Shown here piece after piece: positions 1 to 7,391 of a stretch of DNA of 64,000 bases; position 1 is the first letter of the stretch; each line of letters opens with the position of its first letter. The notes beneath the pieces were generated by a model. That model ran no database searches. It saw only the letters and a list, made by a program, of their open reading frames with translations, and was not told the DNA's origin. The translations under genes were made by a program, and so were the position numbers. Origin of the DNA: Streptomyces hygroscopicus (GTDB lineage Bacteria > Actinomycetota > Actinomycetes > Streptomycetales > Streptomycetaceae); the NCBI RefSeq assembly GCF_026168105.1, contig NZ_LBMW01000003.1, forward strand, positions 62,001 through 126,000, read 5' to 3'.

Positions 1-146
1 TTGGTGGCGAGTTCGGTGGTGACGAGCTCCACGGCGGCCGCCCGGTCCTCGTCGAACCCGGCACGGCCGCAGGCGTCCCTCGCCGCCATCCGGACGTCCC
101 TGAGCCGGGTCGAGTCGTGCACGGGCACGTCCCAGACACGGGTCAT
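1..146 (-). CDS. N-terminus of an ATP-binding/SpoIIE-type phosphatase (RsbX-like), cut by window edge
   Basis: Only the first 48 codons are inside the window, read on the minus strand from an ATG at 146. The start overlaps the rsbT stop codon by four bases (ATGA), so it is translationally coupled as the last visible gene of the rsbRST operon. The peptide begins MTRVWDVPVHDSTRLRDVR and continues to a segment ending ELVTTELATN, which matches the N box of the HATPase fold used by anti-sigma kinases and by the ATP-binding domain of actinobacterial SpoIIE phosphatases. In rsbRST operons the gene after rsbT is usually the RsbX-type phosphatase that dephosphorylates RsbR and RsbS. That assignment rests on position plus the N box; the phosphatase domain itself is not visible. 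Confidence 0.6.
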   Translation of the reverse strand, partial: MTRVWDVPVHDSTRLRDVRMAARDACGRAGFDEDRAAAVELVTTELAT

Positions 147-589
147 CGAGTCTCCTCCCGCGGGCGCGGCGGCACGGCGGCCCAGCACACCACGGTGACG
201 GACGTGCCATGGCCGGGACAGGTTTCGATCGAGAACTCGTGGACCAGTCGCCGCGCTCCGCCCAGGCCGAGACCCAGGCCGCCACCCGAGGTGTAGCCGT
301 CGGTGAGCGCCCGCTCGACGTCCGCGATGCCGGGGCCCTCGTCGGTGAAGGTCAGCCGGAGGCCACGGGCGCGGCCGTTGTCGAGGTAGGCGGACTCGAC
401 CTGTCCGCCTCCGCCGTGGACGAGCGTGTTGCGCGCGAGTTCGCTGGCCGCGGTGATCAGTTTGGTCTGCTCCACCAGGCCGAAGCCGACCTCGGCAGCC
501 GCTTGCCGCACATGCTGTCGTACCCACGCCAGATCCATGTCCGAGCGGATGGGCAGGCATGCGGCGAGGCGACCCGATGTCTCCGTCAC
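143..589 (-). CDS. rsbT: RsbT-like serine/threonine kinase (anti-sigma regulatory ATPase)
   Basis: 148 aa, a single HATPase_c domain. The N box ELARNTLVHGGG, the G1 box DEGPGI and the glycine-rich G2 lid GGGLGLGLGG are all visible, as expected for the RsbT kinase that phosphorylates STAS partners. The family role is to be held by the RsbR/RsbS complex and, when released by stress, to phosphorylate both and activate a downstream phosphatase. The start is GTG at 589, overlapping the rsbS stop in a GTGA junction, and the 3' end overlaps the next gene by ATGA, so the genes are coupled. The phosphatase or sigma factor acted on cannot be told from this window. Confidence 0.9.
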   Translation of the reverse strand: MTETSGRLAACLPIRSDMDLAWVRQHVRQAAAEVGFGLVEQTKLITAASELARNTLVHGGGGQVESAYLDNGRARGLRLTFTDEGPGIADVERALTDGYTSGGGLGLGLGGARRLVHEFSIETCPGHGTSVTVVCWAAVPPRPREETR

Positions 590-1005
590 GCGTTCTCCCG
601 GCGTCCTGGATCGTCGGACAGGGGCGTGGACGCCCGGCTCAGCATCCGCAAAGCCTCGTCGGTGTCGAGCGCCGTGCGAAGGCCGGGCAGGGTGAGGCCG
701 AGCTCGACCAGTGTGATGGCGACCGCGGGGCGCATTCCGGCCACCACGGTCTCCGCGGCGAGCAGCTTGGCGTGGGAGGCGATCTCGGCGAACACCCGGC
801 CGAGGAAGGAGTCGACGATCTCGACCCCGGAGACGTCGAGGACGACACCCCGCGCGGAACTGCCGGCAACGGCCTCGCCGATGTCCTGCTGGAGCTGTTC
901 GGCGGTCTTGTCGTCCAGTTCACCGTGGAGTGTCACGAGCAGCACGTCGCCGAGCTTGAGGACCGGGACGTGGATGCCCGCTGGGCCCTGGAGACCCCAG
1001 GTCAT
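586..1005 (-). CDS. rsbS: RsbS-like STAS-domain antagonist
   Basis: 139 aa, a single STAS domain. The segment VSGVEIVDSFLGR carries the Ser that RsbT phosphorylates in this family (about residue 66). The ATG start at 1005 overlaps the end of rsbR by four bases. In stressosomes RsbS forms the scaffold with RsbR and sequesters RsbT; phosphorylation by RsbT breaks that interaction. The C-terminal 20 residues after the STAS fold are polar and unassigned. Placement between rsbR and rsbT is the canonical order, which strongly supports the call. Confidence 0.9.
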   Translation of the reverse strand: MTWGLQGPAGIHVPVLKLGDVLLVTLHGELDDKTAEQLQQDIGEAVAGSSARGVVLDVSGVEIVDSFLGRVFAEIASHAKLLAAETVVAGMRPAVAITLVELGLTLPGLRTALDTDEALRMLSRASTPLSDDPGRRENA

Positions 1006-1901
1006 CGGGGGTCTCCTCCGCCGGCCGCGCGATCGACGATCACGGTACCCTGCTGATGCAGGGCATAGGCCAGGGCGTCGGCCAGGCTCCCACGGGTGAC
1101 GACCGAGCCCAGGTCGATCCCCAGATGCACGATGGTCTGGGCGATCGCCGGCCGAATGCCGGAGACGATGCACTCCGCCCCCATGAGGCGCGCGGCCGCG
1201 ACCGTCTTCATCAGATGCTGCGCGACCAGCGAGTCGACCGTCGGCACTCCGGTGATGTCGAGGATGGCGAACCGGGCCTGCTGGGTGACGACGGCCTCCA
1301 GCAGACTCTCCATCACGACCTGGCTGCGGGCACTGTCCAGCGTGCCGATGAGCGGGACGGCGACGATACCGCTCCACAGCTTTATCACGGGCGTGGCCAC
1401 CTCGAGCAGCTGCAGACGCTGCCGCTCGATGATTTCCTCGCCCGCACTGAGCACTGTCTCCATGACGAACAGCCGCAGCGTCCCCAGCAGGGCGGTCAGG
1501 GTGACCACATGTGATCCGGTCGCCTCGCCGTCCGCCCCGGACAGGTCCGCGGTCAGGAGCTCGGTGACCGACGGGCGCAGAGCCGCCACCTCGTCGGCGA
1601 TCTGGGCCGGTGCGGCGCCCGCACGCGAACGCGAGGCCGCCATGCGCGCGAGTTGCTCGGCGACCCCCGCGAAGCCCGGGGCCCGCAGATCCTCGATCCG
1701 TCCCGAGGCAGCCACCACGGCAAGCGCCTCCACTAGGGCGCCGGCGGCTTCCACCGCCTCGTCGCGGGAGACCGTGAACACCGTCCGGAACAGCGTCTCG
1801 TCGGCCCAGCGCTGGGAGATCTGTTCCCGACGGCGTTGCAAGAAGTCCCCGACGGCGCGTGCCGACGCTCCTCGATTCGCTGCCGTCTCCTGGTCCGTCA
1901 C
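1002..1901 (-). CDS. rsbR: RsbR-like stressosome sensor (N-terminal sensor + STAS)
   Basis: 299 aa. Residues about 15-150 form a helical sensor domain of the RsbRD type, and residues about 170-285 form a STAS domain. The STAS part has the two expected phosphoacceptor regions, around VDSLVAQ and around SVVTRGSL, equivalent to the two Thr sites of Bacillus RsbR. The start is GTG at 1901 with AAGGAGA about 8 bases upstream. It heads a tightly overlapping operon rsbR-rsbS-rsbT-phosphatase. A perfect 14-bp palindrome lies 67 bp upstream. The signal sensed is unknown; no globin or PAS motif is recognisable by eye. Confidence 0.88.
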   Translation of the reverse strand: MTDQETAANRGASARAVGDFLQRRREQISQRWADETLFRTVFTVSRDEAVEAAGALVEALAVVAASGRIEDLRAPGFAGVAEQLARMAASRSRAGAAPAQIADEVAALRPSVTELLTADLSGADGEATGSHVVTLTALLGTLRLFVMETVLSAGEEIIERQRLQLLEVATPVIKLWSGIVAVPLIGTLDSARSQVVMESLLEAVVTQQARFAILDITGVPTVDSLVAQHLMKTVAAARLMGAECIVSGIRPAIAQTIVHLGIDLGSVVTRGSLADALAYALHQQGTVIVDRAAGGGDPR

Positions 1902-1967
1902 GTCCCTGTCTCCTTCGTACGTACGCTCCCCCGGCTTTCAGGGAGCCTCCTCGGAGAGCGCGGTTCA

Positions 1968-1981
1968 TTGTCGCGCGACAA
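1968..1981. promoter_or_regulatory. 14-bp perfect palindrome upstream of rsbR
   Basis: TTGTCGCGCGACAA is identical to its reverse complement and lies 67-80 bp upstream of the rsbR GTG. The size, perfect symmetry and promoter-proximal place are those of a dimer operator. A small hairpin with 6-bp arms GATCGT/ACGATC lies at 2027-2041 in the same 211-bp gap. No cognate regulator can be named from sequence alone. Confidence 0.35.
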
Positions 1982-2112
1982 CTGTAATCATGGGAGATCG
2001 CGCATGGCACCTGGGCCTGCCCGGAAGATCGTCCAACGATCGGGGGACCTGGCCAACTGCCGTCCGGATGTATGGCTTCGGGCCGCTCGAGCGGGCAACG
2101 GACACGGAAAGC

Positions 2113-3279
2113 CTATGACCCGCGCCGCCGTCCGAACCAGTCAAGGCACACGACGAGCGCGTCGTCCTCCGGGTCCGGAACGCCACGATGAGCCGACAGC
2201 GCTCTCAGGACGGCGCGGGGCACCTCCGGGGCCGGCAGCAGCCGCGTCGAGGCGATCGCCTTGGACAGGGCCTTTTCGCCGTACTCCTCGCCCCCCGGCG
2301 CGACGGCCCCGTGGACGCCGTCGCTGACGAAGACGAGCCGATCGCCCGGTTCGACGTGGATCTCCTGCGCCACGTAGTCGGTCTCCTCGAACATGCCGAG
2401 CGGCAACTGGGCCTCGAGGCCGACCGGTTCGACTGTCCTGCCGCGCAGCCGCAGCATCCGGGGGGAGCCCGCGTCGACGACCTTCACCCGCCCGGTGGTC
2501 AGTTCGAAGTCGAGCAGCAGGACCGAGAGATAGGAGGCGCCCCGGTATTGGGCGAAGACGGCCTGGTCGGCGAGGGCGGCCTGGTCCTCGATGGGGATCC
2601 CGGCGCGCCGGGCGTTGCGCAGTGCGTTGATCCCGAGGCTGGTCAGCAGCGACGCCTCGATGCCCTCGCCCATCCCGTTCGTGATGTACAGCATCAGGCG
2701 GTCCGGGTCGGCGGACCAGTCGAAGTTGTCGCCGAAGATCGCGTAGGCGGGCTCCAGCTGAGCGCCGAGCGCGTACTCCTCGCGCGCACACGAGTGGCCG
2801 GGCAGCAGCTGCCACTGCATCTCGGCGGCGAGCGTCAGCCGGTCCTTGCGTCTGGCCTGCAGATAGACGTCGGTGTCCCGATCGGCCACGACCACTTCGT
2901 GGCCCAGGACCTCCGCGATCTCGACGAGATCGGGAAGGGCCTCCGCGACGCCCTCGAACGGCAGTGTGACCACCAGCACACCGAGCCGGTCCCCCCTTAC
3001 GGTCACCGGCAGGTGAACCCGGGACAGGTCGCCGGTCTCCTCCACGACCGGGTCCTGCGCGCCGAATGCACGGCCCGCCGTGGTGCCGTGCATCGATACG
3101 GGTTCGCAGGTGTGGGGCCCCGTGGAGACGGGCTGCAGGATGGTGCGCCCGTAGTCGGCCATCAGCAGTTCGACGGCCTCGGCCGTGTACTGCCCGCCCA
3201 GCACTTCCCGGAGCGCATGCACCAACCGGTGCGGAGCCGCGTTCCGAAGCGCCCTCTCGGCTGCCACGAATCTGTTCAC
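2113..3279 (-). CDS. SpoIIE-family protein phosphatase with atypical metal motif
   Basis: 388 aa. Residues about 1-140 are a GAF-like or helical sensor region; about 160-385 a SpoIIE/PP2C-type catalytic domain. The landmarks are FGDNFDWS in place of GGDWYD, YITNGMGEG in place of the usual DV.G.G, SDGVHG matching TDGL.E, and DDALVV near the end matching DD.T. The second block has Asn where PP2C enzymes normally have a metal-binding Asp. From memory this TNGMGEG form recurs in Streptomyces relatives, so it may be a subfamily trait. The start is GTG at 3279. It lies upstream of, and in the same direction as, the rsb operon, suggesting a role in the same phospho-switch, and is divergent from the MarR gene. 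Confidence 0.8.
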   Translation of the reverse strand: MNRFVAAERALRNAAPHRLVHALREVLGGQYTAEAVELLMADYGRTILQPVSTGPHTCEPVSMHGTTAGRAFGAQDPVVEETGDLSRVHLPVTVRGDRLGVLVVTLPFEGVAEALPDLVEIAEVLGHEVVVADRDTDVYLQARRKDRLTLAAEMQWQLLPGHSCAREEYALGAQLEPAYAIFGDNFDWSADPDRLMLYITNGMGEGIEASLLTSLGINALRNARRAGIPIEDQAALADQAVFAQYRGASYLSVLLLDFELTTGRVKVVDAGSPRMLRLRGRTVEPVGLEAQLPLGMFEETDYVAQEIHVEPGDRLVFVSDGVHGAVAPGGEEYGEKALSKAIASTRLLPAPEVPRAVLRALSAHRGVPDPEDDALVVCLDWFGRRRGS

Positions 3280-3432
3280 GATGTCGGATACGCCATTCTT
3301 CCACTAGTACGATTCCGGACTCATGCCCTGGAGGGGTCGTCCACCCGTGCGCCGGTGCCTGTATCTATCGTTGTCCGTGAGCTGTGGTCCCTGCAGGCCG
3401 ACAGCATCCGAGAAGCCTGGGAGAGTGAGACG

Positions 3433-3909
3433 GTGCCTTCCTCCAGCCTGCGTCCTGAGCCGAGCGAGGTGGCGCGTGTGACCTCAGAGGCGGCGGAGTT
3501 GCTGGAAGTCCTGTGGGGACGTGCCTCGACCGCGCCCGTCTCCGCCTCCCAGCTGCGGGTGCTCTTCATCCTGGAGCACCAGGAGGGCATCAACCTGCGT
3601 ACGCTCGCCGACGCGCTGGGATCGACCCCGCCGTCGACGAGCCGACTGTGCGACCGCCTGCAGGCGGTCGGGTACGTGGAGCGGGCGGCCAGCTCCATCA
3701 GCCGGCGCGAGCTGCAGCTGCACCTGAGCCGACGGGGCAGGTCCTTCCTGGCCGAGCTGCGGTCACGGCGCGAGCGCGCCCTGGAGTCCGTGCTGGCCCA
3801 GATGCCCGTGGCCAAGCGCACGGCCCTGCTGCAGGGCCTGGAGGCCCTCTGCGCCACCGCGGCGGCGCAGATCCAGGAGGAAGACGGGACGGACGCCCGT
3901 TCGGCGTGA
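3433..3909 (+). CDS. MarR-family transcriptional regulator
   Basis: 158 aa. The winged helix spans about residues 40-105, with a helix-turn-helix at LRTLADALGSTPPSTSRLCD and a wing that includes SRRELQLHLS. This is the usual MarR arrangement, with terminal helices for dimerisation. I chose GTG at 3433 because GGGAGAG sits about 8 bases upstream; longer in-frame GTG starts exist but lack a ribosome binding site. The gene is divergent from the SpoIIE phosphatase at 2113-3279 across 153 bp, so it may regulate that gene and itself. The ligand is unknown. Confidence 0.85.
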   Translation: MPSSSLRPEPSEVARVTSEAAELLEVLWGRASTAPVSASQLRVLFILEHQEGINLRTLADALGSTPPSTSRLCDRLQAVGYVERAASSISRRELQLHLSRRGRSFLAELRSRRERALESVLAQMPVAKRTALLQGLEALCATAAAQIQEEDGTDARSA

Positions 3910-4086
3910 GCCGAGGGCAGGCCCGCTCTCCCCGTGGGGACGTCGAGCGCGTGCCGCGGCCGGTCGGCGTGCAGAGCCGGCTCCGCCCACCGCAACATTC
4001 CAGTTCCCTCCGTGCGTTCGATGCCTCCCACACTTTGTTGCCTCACGGCTATAGTTGTCAAACGGCAAGTATTACCGGTGTGTGGA

Positions 4087-4119
4087 CCGTCCGCGTGCGC
4101 GCACTGCCCACGCGGACGG
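4087..4119 (+). terminator. Hairpin between convergent genes
   Basis: Arms CCGTCCGCGTG (4087-4097) and CACGCGGACGG (4109-4119) are perfect 11-bp complements around an 11-base loop. The hairpin lies in the 280-bp gap between the MarR gene (+) and the STAS gene (-), so it may stop transcripts from either side. The rest of that gap holds an AT-richer stretch at 4030-4075 with no gene. Confidence 0.5.
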
Positions 4120-4189
4120 CCGTGGATCCAGGGGCCCGACCCGAGCATTCCGGCTGGTGGCGCCGGTGCACCCGAGGCGTGCTCTTCCG

Positions 4190-4567
4190 TTACGGTCGGC
4201 TCACCGCATCCCCCAGCCCGAAGAGCGCGTCCTCGGCGTTCTTGAAGGACGGGACGGTCAGGGTCACCCCCGTCAGATCGAGGATCCGCTGTACCGCGGG
4301 GGCCGGATCGATCAGTCCTACGGAGCCGCCGACCTGCCGGGTCTCCTTGTAGGACTTGAGGATGATATTGATTCCGGACGAGTCCATGAACGGCACCGAC
4401 GAGAGATCCAGCAGCAGATGTCGTCGCCCGTGGTGCATCTGGTTGGCGAGGTGGTGGTGCAGCTCCGTCGCCGTGTCGACGTCCAGGTGACCGTTCACGA
4501 TGACCAGCGCGACGTCCTCCCGGGGCATCGTCACCTCGATGGTCAGGGGGGTCTGCTCAGCCGACAC
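4190..4567 (-). CDS. STAS-domain anti-sigma factor antagonist (BldG/RsbV type)
   Basis: 125 aa, one STAS domain. The phosphoacceptor segment VPFMDSSGINIIL (about residues 58-70) has the DSSG motif in which the first Ser is phosphorylated by a cognate HATPase kinase. In this family the unphosphorylated form binds an anti-sigma factor and frees the sigma factor. The start is GTG at 4567 with GGAGGAC just upstream. The gene is monocistronic here; the partner kinase could be one of the HATPase proteins in this window (for example 25456-25884) but that is only inference. Confidence 0.85.
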   Translation of the reverse strand: MSAEQTPLTIEVTMPREDVALVIVNGHLDVDTATELHHHLANQMHHGRRHLLLDLSSVPFMDSSGINIILKSYKETRQVGGSVGLIDPAPAVQRILDLTGVTLTVPSFKNAEDALFGLGDAVSRP

Positions 4568-4921
4568 AATGTCCTCCCATACGTACTGCGTGCGGGGCTC
4601 GCCTACCCCGGTGCGTGCGCCCGATGCACCGCGGGCCGCGCTCCGGAAGTGATCAACTTCTCGCCGCCGGGCAGGTGCCCGGCGGCGAGTCCGGCTCCAG
4701 GTACCCTCCGATTCACTCTCTACACGTGGCAGTTCGGACCCGGAGCAGGCCCCGCGTTCGGTCCCGGGCGTGTGCCGCCCGGCCAGGCGGCGGCGCATAC
4801 TCCGTACGAGCCGGGCAGCAGCATCGGTACCGCCCGTGGGCGCCCTCGCTCCTGGCGACCCCGGGCCGCCAGGCTCCGCCGATGCCCTCCCCCTGGCACT
4901 CGGCGGGGCCCTTTCGCTTGC
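4568..4921. other. Intergenic region with two adjacent inverted repeats
   Basis: This 354-bp gap has no convincing gene. It holds GAAGT-GATCA-ACTTC at 4646-4660 and, sharing its last base, a perfect 13-bp stem (CTCGCCGCCGGGC with its complement, loop AGGT) at 4660-4689. These sit about 80-120 bp upstream of the STAS start, where a promoter or attenuator could be. Confidence 0.4.
4876..4906 (-). terminator. Probable terminator of the 400-aa gene
   Basis: On the minus strand, just 3' of the stop at 4922, arms around CCGCCGAGTGCC and GGCATCGGCGG pair with one bulged base around an 8-base loop. It is GC-rich and lacks a clear U tract, as usual in Streptomyces. Confidence 0.45.
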
Positions 4922-6124
4922 TCAGCGGTCCCGCTCCCCGGCGTCCGCAGGCTCCGCCCGGTGTCCGGCCGCCTCGGGCTCTTCGTCCGGGGCGGCGGTG
5001 CCGGGTGTGTGGTCCTCGACGCCCGGCGGGCGGAGCAGCTTGGCGCCGTCCCGCACGCGTTCCAGGGGCTTGGCCAGGGCGCGCAAGGAGAAACCTTCCC
5101 GCTTGCGCTGTTCCTGGCGCGGTGACGGCAGCCTGCCGGACTCCCGGTAAGCCTCCAGTGCCTCATGGGCGAGCTCGGCCGCCTCCCGATACAGGTCGCG
5201 CGACCTGGTCATGGCGTCGAGTGCCTCGGCGTACGAGGCGAGCTGGCGGCGCGCCTGGTCCAGCTCCTCCTCCAGGGTCGTCAGGTGCCATTGCTCGCGC
5301 AGTCCGGACAGGGCTTCGCCGGCCCCGTCGGGCAGGGGACCGGGCTGGTCGGCGTAGCGCCGCACGGTGTCGAGCAGATCCGTGGGTTCCGTACCGTCGA
5401 GAAACACGGAGCGCACGCTGAAGGTCTTGTCGTCGACACCGGGGCCGGCGGGCGCCGCGGGGAGTACGACGGCGCCGCCGCGGGGCACCCGCACCCCGAG
5501 GTCGTACAGAGCCCAGTTGACCACCTGGAACTGTTCGGGCGCGGCTCGGTGCTCCACGATCCGGTGCCGCAGGCTGGGCGGCAGCAACGGCGCCAGCGGG
5601 CGCCGCCCGTTCTCGTCGGGCGTCATGGCCTCGTGTACGACCACGTGGATGCTCCAGCTGTGGCGCGCGCACTCCTTGAGCAGACGCCGAAGCGCACGGT
5701 CGTCCGTGGGCAGCGGGTTGATGTCCCGCAAGCGGAGTCCGGGAACCACGTCGTGGTCCCAGGGGGCGTCGGCGTCCTCGGGCCAGAAGACGGTGGCAGG
5801 CGAAGGCCAGTCGAGCTTCCAGGGCCGGTCCGCCTCGGCCACCAGCACCCAGTCCTGCACGTCGTCCTTGGTGTCGGGCGCGCCCAGGTTCAGACGCGCC
5901 CGCACGACGATGTCGTCGGCGACCAGCCAGCGGGCTTCGAAGGCGCGCTCGGGCGTGTCGTCGCCGGAGCCGTCGAACTCGAGATGGTCCTGGATGACGG
6001 CGCTGCTCTTCAGCTCCTGCAGCCGTTGCCGGACCGTCTCCTCGGCGCCTGTGCCGAGGTGGCGCCCGCGTGCCAGCCACACTGTCTCGGGAGCCGTGGC
6101 GCGGGCGGTGGAGGACTTAGCCAT
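4922..6124 (-). CDS. Hypothetical protein with C-terminal coiled coil
   Basis: 400 aa; I do not recognise the family. Residues about 20-250 are rich in Trp, Asp and Pro (for example WLVADDIVVRARLNLG and WSIHVVVHEAMTP) and look globular, with no membrane segment or signal peptide. Residues about 265-335 are a charged helical stretch (LEEELDQARRQLASYAEAL) likely to be a coiled coil, followed by a basic patch and an acidic Glu/Pro/Ala tail. The start is ATG at 6124; the next gene is divergent 375 bp away. It is monocistronic. The function is unknown. Confidence 0.7.
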   Translation of the reverse strand: MAKSSTARATAPETVWLARGRHLGTGAEETVRQRLQELKSSAVIQDHLEFDGSGDDTPERAFEARWLVADDIVVRARLNLGAPDTKDDVQDWVLVAEADRPWKLDWPSPATVFWPEDADAPWDHDVVPGLRLRDINPLPTDDRALRRLLKECARHSWSIHVVVHEAMTPDENGRRPLAPLLPPSLRHRIVEHRAAPEQFQVVNWALYDLGVRVPRGGAVVLPAAPAGPGVDDKTFSVRSVFLDGTEPTDLLDTVRRYADQPGPLPDGAGEALSGLREQWHLTTLEEELDQARRQLASYAEALDAMTRSRDLYREAAELAHEALEAYRESGRLPSPRQEQRKREGFSLRALAKPLERVRDGAKLLRPPGVEDHTPGTAAPDEEPEAAGHRAEPADAGERDR

Positions 6125-6499
6125 GGATCACTCTGGGGGATCGGGGTGAGGGCCGCCTCCCAGTATGGTCCGCGCACGTCACGGAACCAGGAGGCGAGTT
6201 CGGTCAAGATCGCGTTCCCTACCGTATTCCCCGCCGACGGGTGGATGCACACCGCAACCCAGGAGGAAACCCCCGGCCTTCGGGGCCTGTCCGGGGTGGG
6301 ACGCGACCGTGACACGCACGATTCGACCGTATCGACTGCAGATTCCGTTGCTCATTGTCGATTCAGCACGACCTCTGGGGCGTCGGGTTGTGCGCCGGAG
6401 GGTCGAGATCGTGCCAAAGTGGCCCCCTGTGGACCGAGTTGTGCATGGCCCGGCCATGCCGGGGCACACGGCTCGAAAATCGAGAGAGAGGGCCTCACT
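6125..6499. other. Divergent promoter region, no gene seen
   Basis: The region separates the minus-strand 400-aa gene from the plus-strand DUF5133 gene. It is slightly less GC-rich around 6330-6380. Short open frames here lack ribosome binding sites and coding bias. I could not assign -35/-10 boxes with confidence. Confidence 0.4.
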
Positions 6500-6766
6500 G
6501 TGCTCGTTCCGGACGCGAAGGTCGTAAGAGGGCTGCTCACCCGGTACGCCACCCTGCAGATCGCGCTCGCCGAGAGGGAGACGCTGGAAACGGCACGAGA
6601 GCTGGAGGACGTCAGCTACACGCTGTGCGTCATGACGGGAACCCGGAACGCGCACGAGGCAGTGGCGGCCGCGGACGCGCTGCTCCTGGCGGGCCACCGC
6701 AAGAGGGCGGCGCAGGACACGGCGGACGAGACGGACGGCGAGAACGGTCTGCCGGTGGCCGTCTGA
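6500..6766 (+). CDS. DUF5133 small protein
   Basis: 88 aa. The layout of a leading LVPDAKVVRGLLTRYA, a charged linker, then LEDVSYTLCVMTGTR and a helical AAADALLLAG matches the Streptomyces family DUF5133 as I remember it. The start is GTG at 6500, with GAGAGAGGG about 8 bases upstream. No enzymatic motif is visible; members are small soluble proteins of unknown function, often present in several copies per genome and linked to secondary-metabolism or regulatory regions. Confidence 0.75.
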   Translation: MLVPDAKVVRGLLTRYATLQIALAERETLETARELEDVSYTLCVMTGTRNAHEAVAAADALLLAGHRKRAAQDTADETDGENGLPVAV

Positions 6767-6839
6767 ACGCGGCTGCCCGAGGGCGGTCCTGCCGGGACCC
6801 CGACGGTCGTACAAGGACCGGTCGGCGGCACGGGCCGTG

Positions 6840-6865
6840 CCGGTCCCGGTACGTACCGGGACCGG
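6840..6865. terminator. 26-bp perfect palindrome between convergent genes
   Basis: CCGGTCCCGGTAC and its reverse complement abut with no spacer, giving perfect two-fold symmetry over 26 bp. It lies 73 bp after the DUF5133 stop and 6 bp after the stop of the minus-strand 68-aa gene. The position suits a bidirectional terminator, though perfect symmetry with no loop is also compatible with a protein-binding site. Confidence 0.5.
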
Positions 6866-6871
6866 GAACCG

Positions 6872-7078
6872 CTAGGGCAGCAGTTTGTCGAGCGCGGCCC
6901 GCCCCTCGGACGCGAGCTTGCGCTCCGCCCAGGCGAGGGCGCTGGGGGTGATGTCCCTGCCCGAGGCGAGGACCAGGTCATCCGGTGCGGCCTCCGGCGG
7001 AGCCACATGCAGCAGCTCGTCCGGCGTGGCCCGGTCATCGGACGGACGACGTGACGCATCAGGCTGTGACGTCGACAT
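6872..7078 (-). CDS. Small hypothetical protein
   Basis: 68 aa, start ATG at 7078 with AGGAGA 4 bases upstream. It begins MSTSQPDASRRPSDDRATP, a polar disordered leader, and then carries one amphipathic stretch (TPSALAWAERKLASEG). No domain is recognised. A good ribosome binding site and codon bias support it as real. Two 20-bp direct repeats lie about 230-265 bp upstream. Confidence 0.55.
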   Translation of the reverse strand: MSTSQPDASRRPSDDRATPDELLHVAPPEAAPDDLVLASGRDITPSALAWAERKLASEGRAALDKLLP

Positions 7079-7391
7079 GAGGTCTCCTATGCGAGTCGAT
7101 CCGCAGCGGTGGCACCCGACAGGTCGTCGCGAGGGCGGGACGCCACCCTTCTCCTCACCTTTCATCGAGATGGCGCCGCGCGCAATCCCGAAGGCCGGAC
7201 TCCGTGCGGGATCGAACATCCTGTGACGGGATGACCACCCCGGGTTGCCGTTTCAGCTGTTGTCGCGCCCTGCGCGCCCGCGGCGCCGCAGCGAGCATCG
7301 TCGGGTCGCGCAACCGCATCGAACGTCGCGCGACCGCATCAAACAAGGTCGTCGGAAGGCTCCCCTGCTGCCCCGAGCAGTCCGTACGCAG
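7079..7391. other. Intergenic region with a tandem 20-bp repeat
   Basis: The gap lies between the start of the 68-aa gene and the stop of the amidohydrolase-like gene, both on the minus strand. Its only notable content is the tandem repeat at 7305-7344. No gene is seen. Confidence 0.4.
7305..7344. repeat. Tandem 2 x 20-bp direct repeat
   Basis: GTCGCGCAACCGCATCGAAC (7305-7324) is followed at once by GTCGCGCGACCGCATCAAAC (7325-7344); 18 of 20 bases agree. The pair lies upstream of the 68-aa gene and downstream of the amidohydrolase-like gene. The 20-bp period, about two helical turns, would place two protein monomers or dimers on the same face. Confidence 0.6.

Noticed and set aside
4056..4061. 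TTGACA on the minus strand
   Set aside because: No suitable -10 box at 16-18 bases and no gene or RNA structure downstream.
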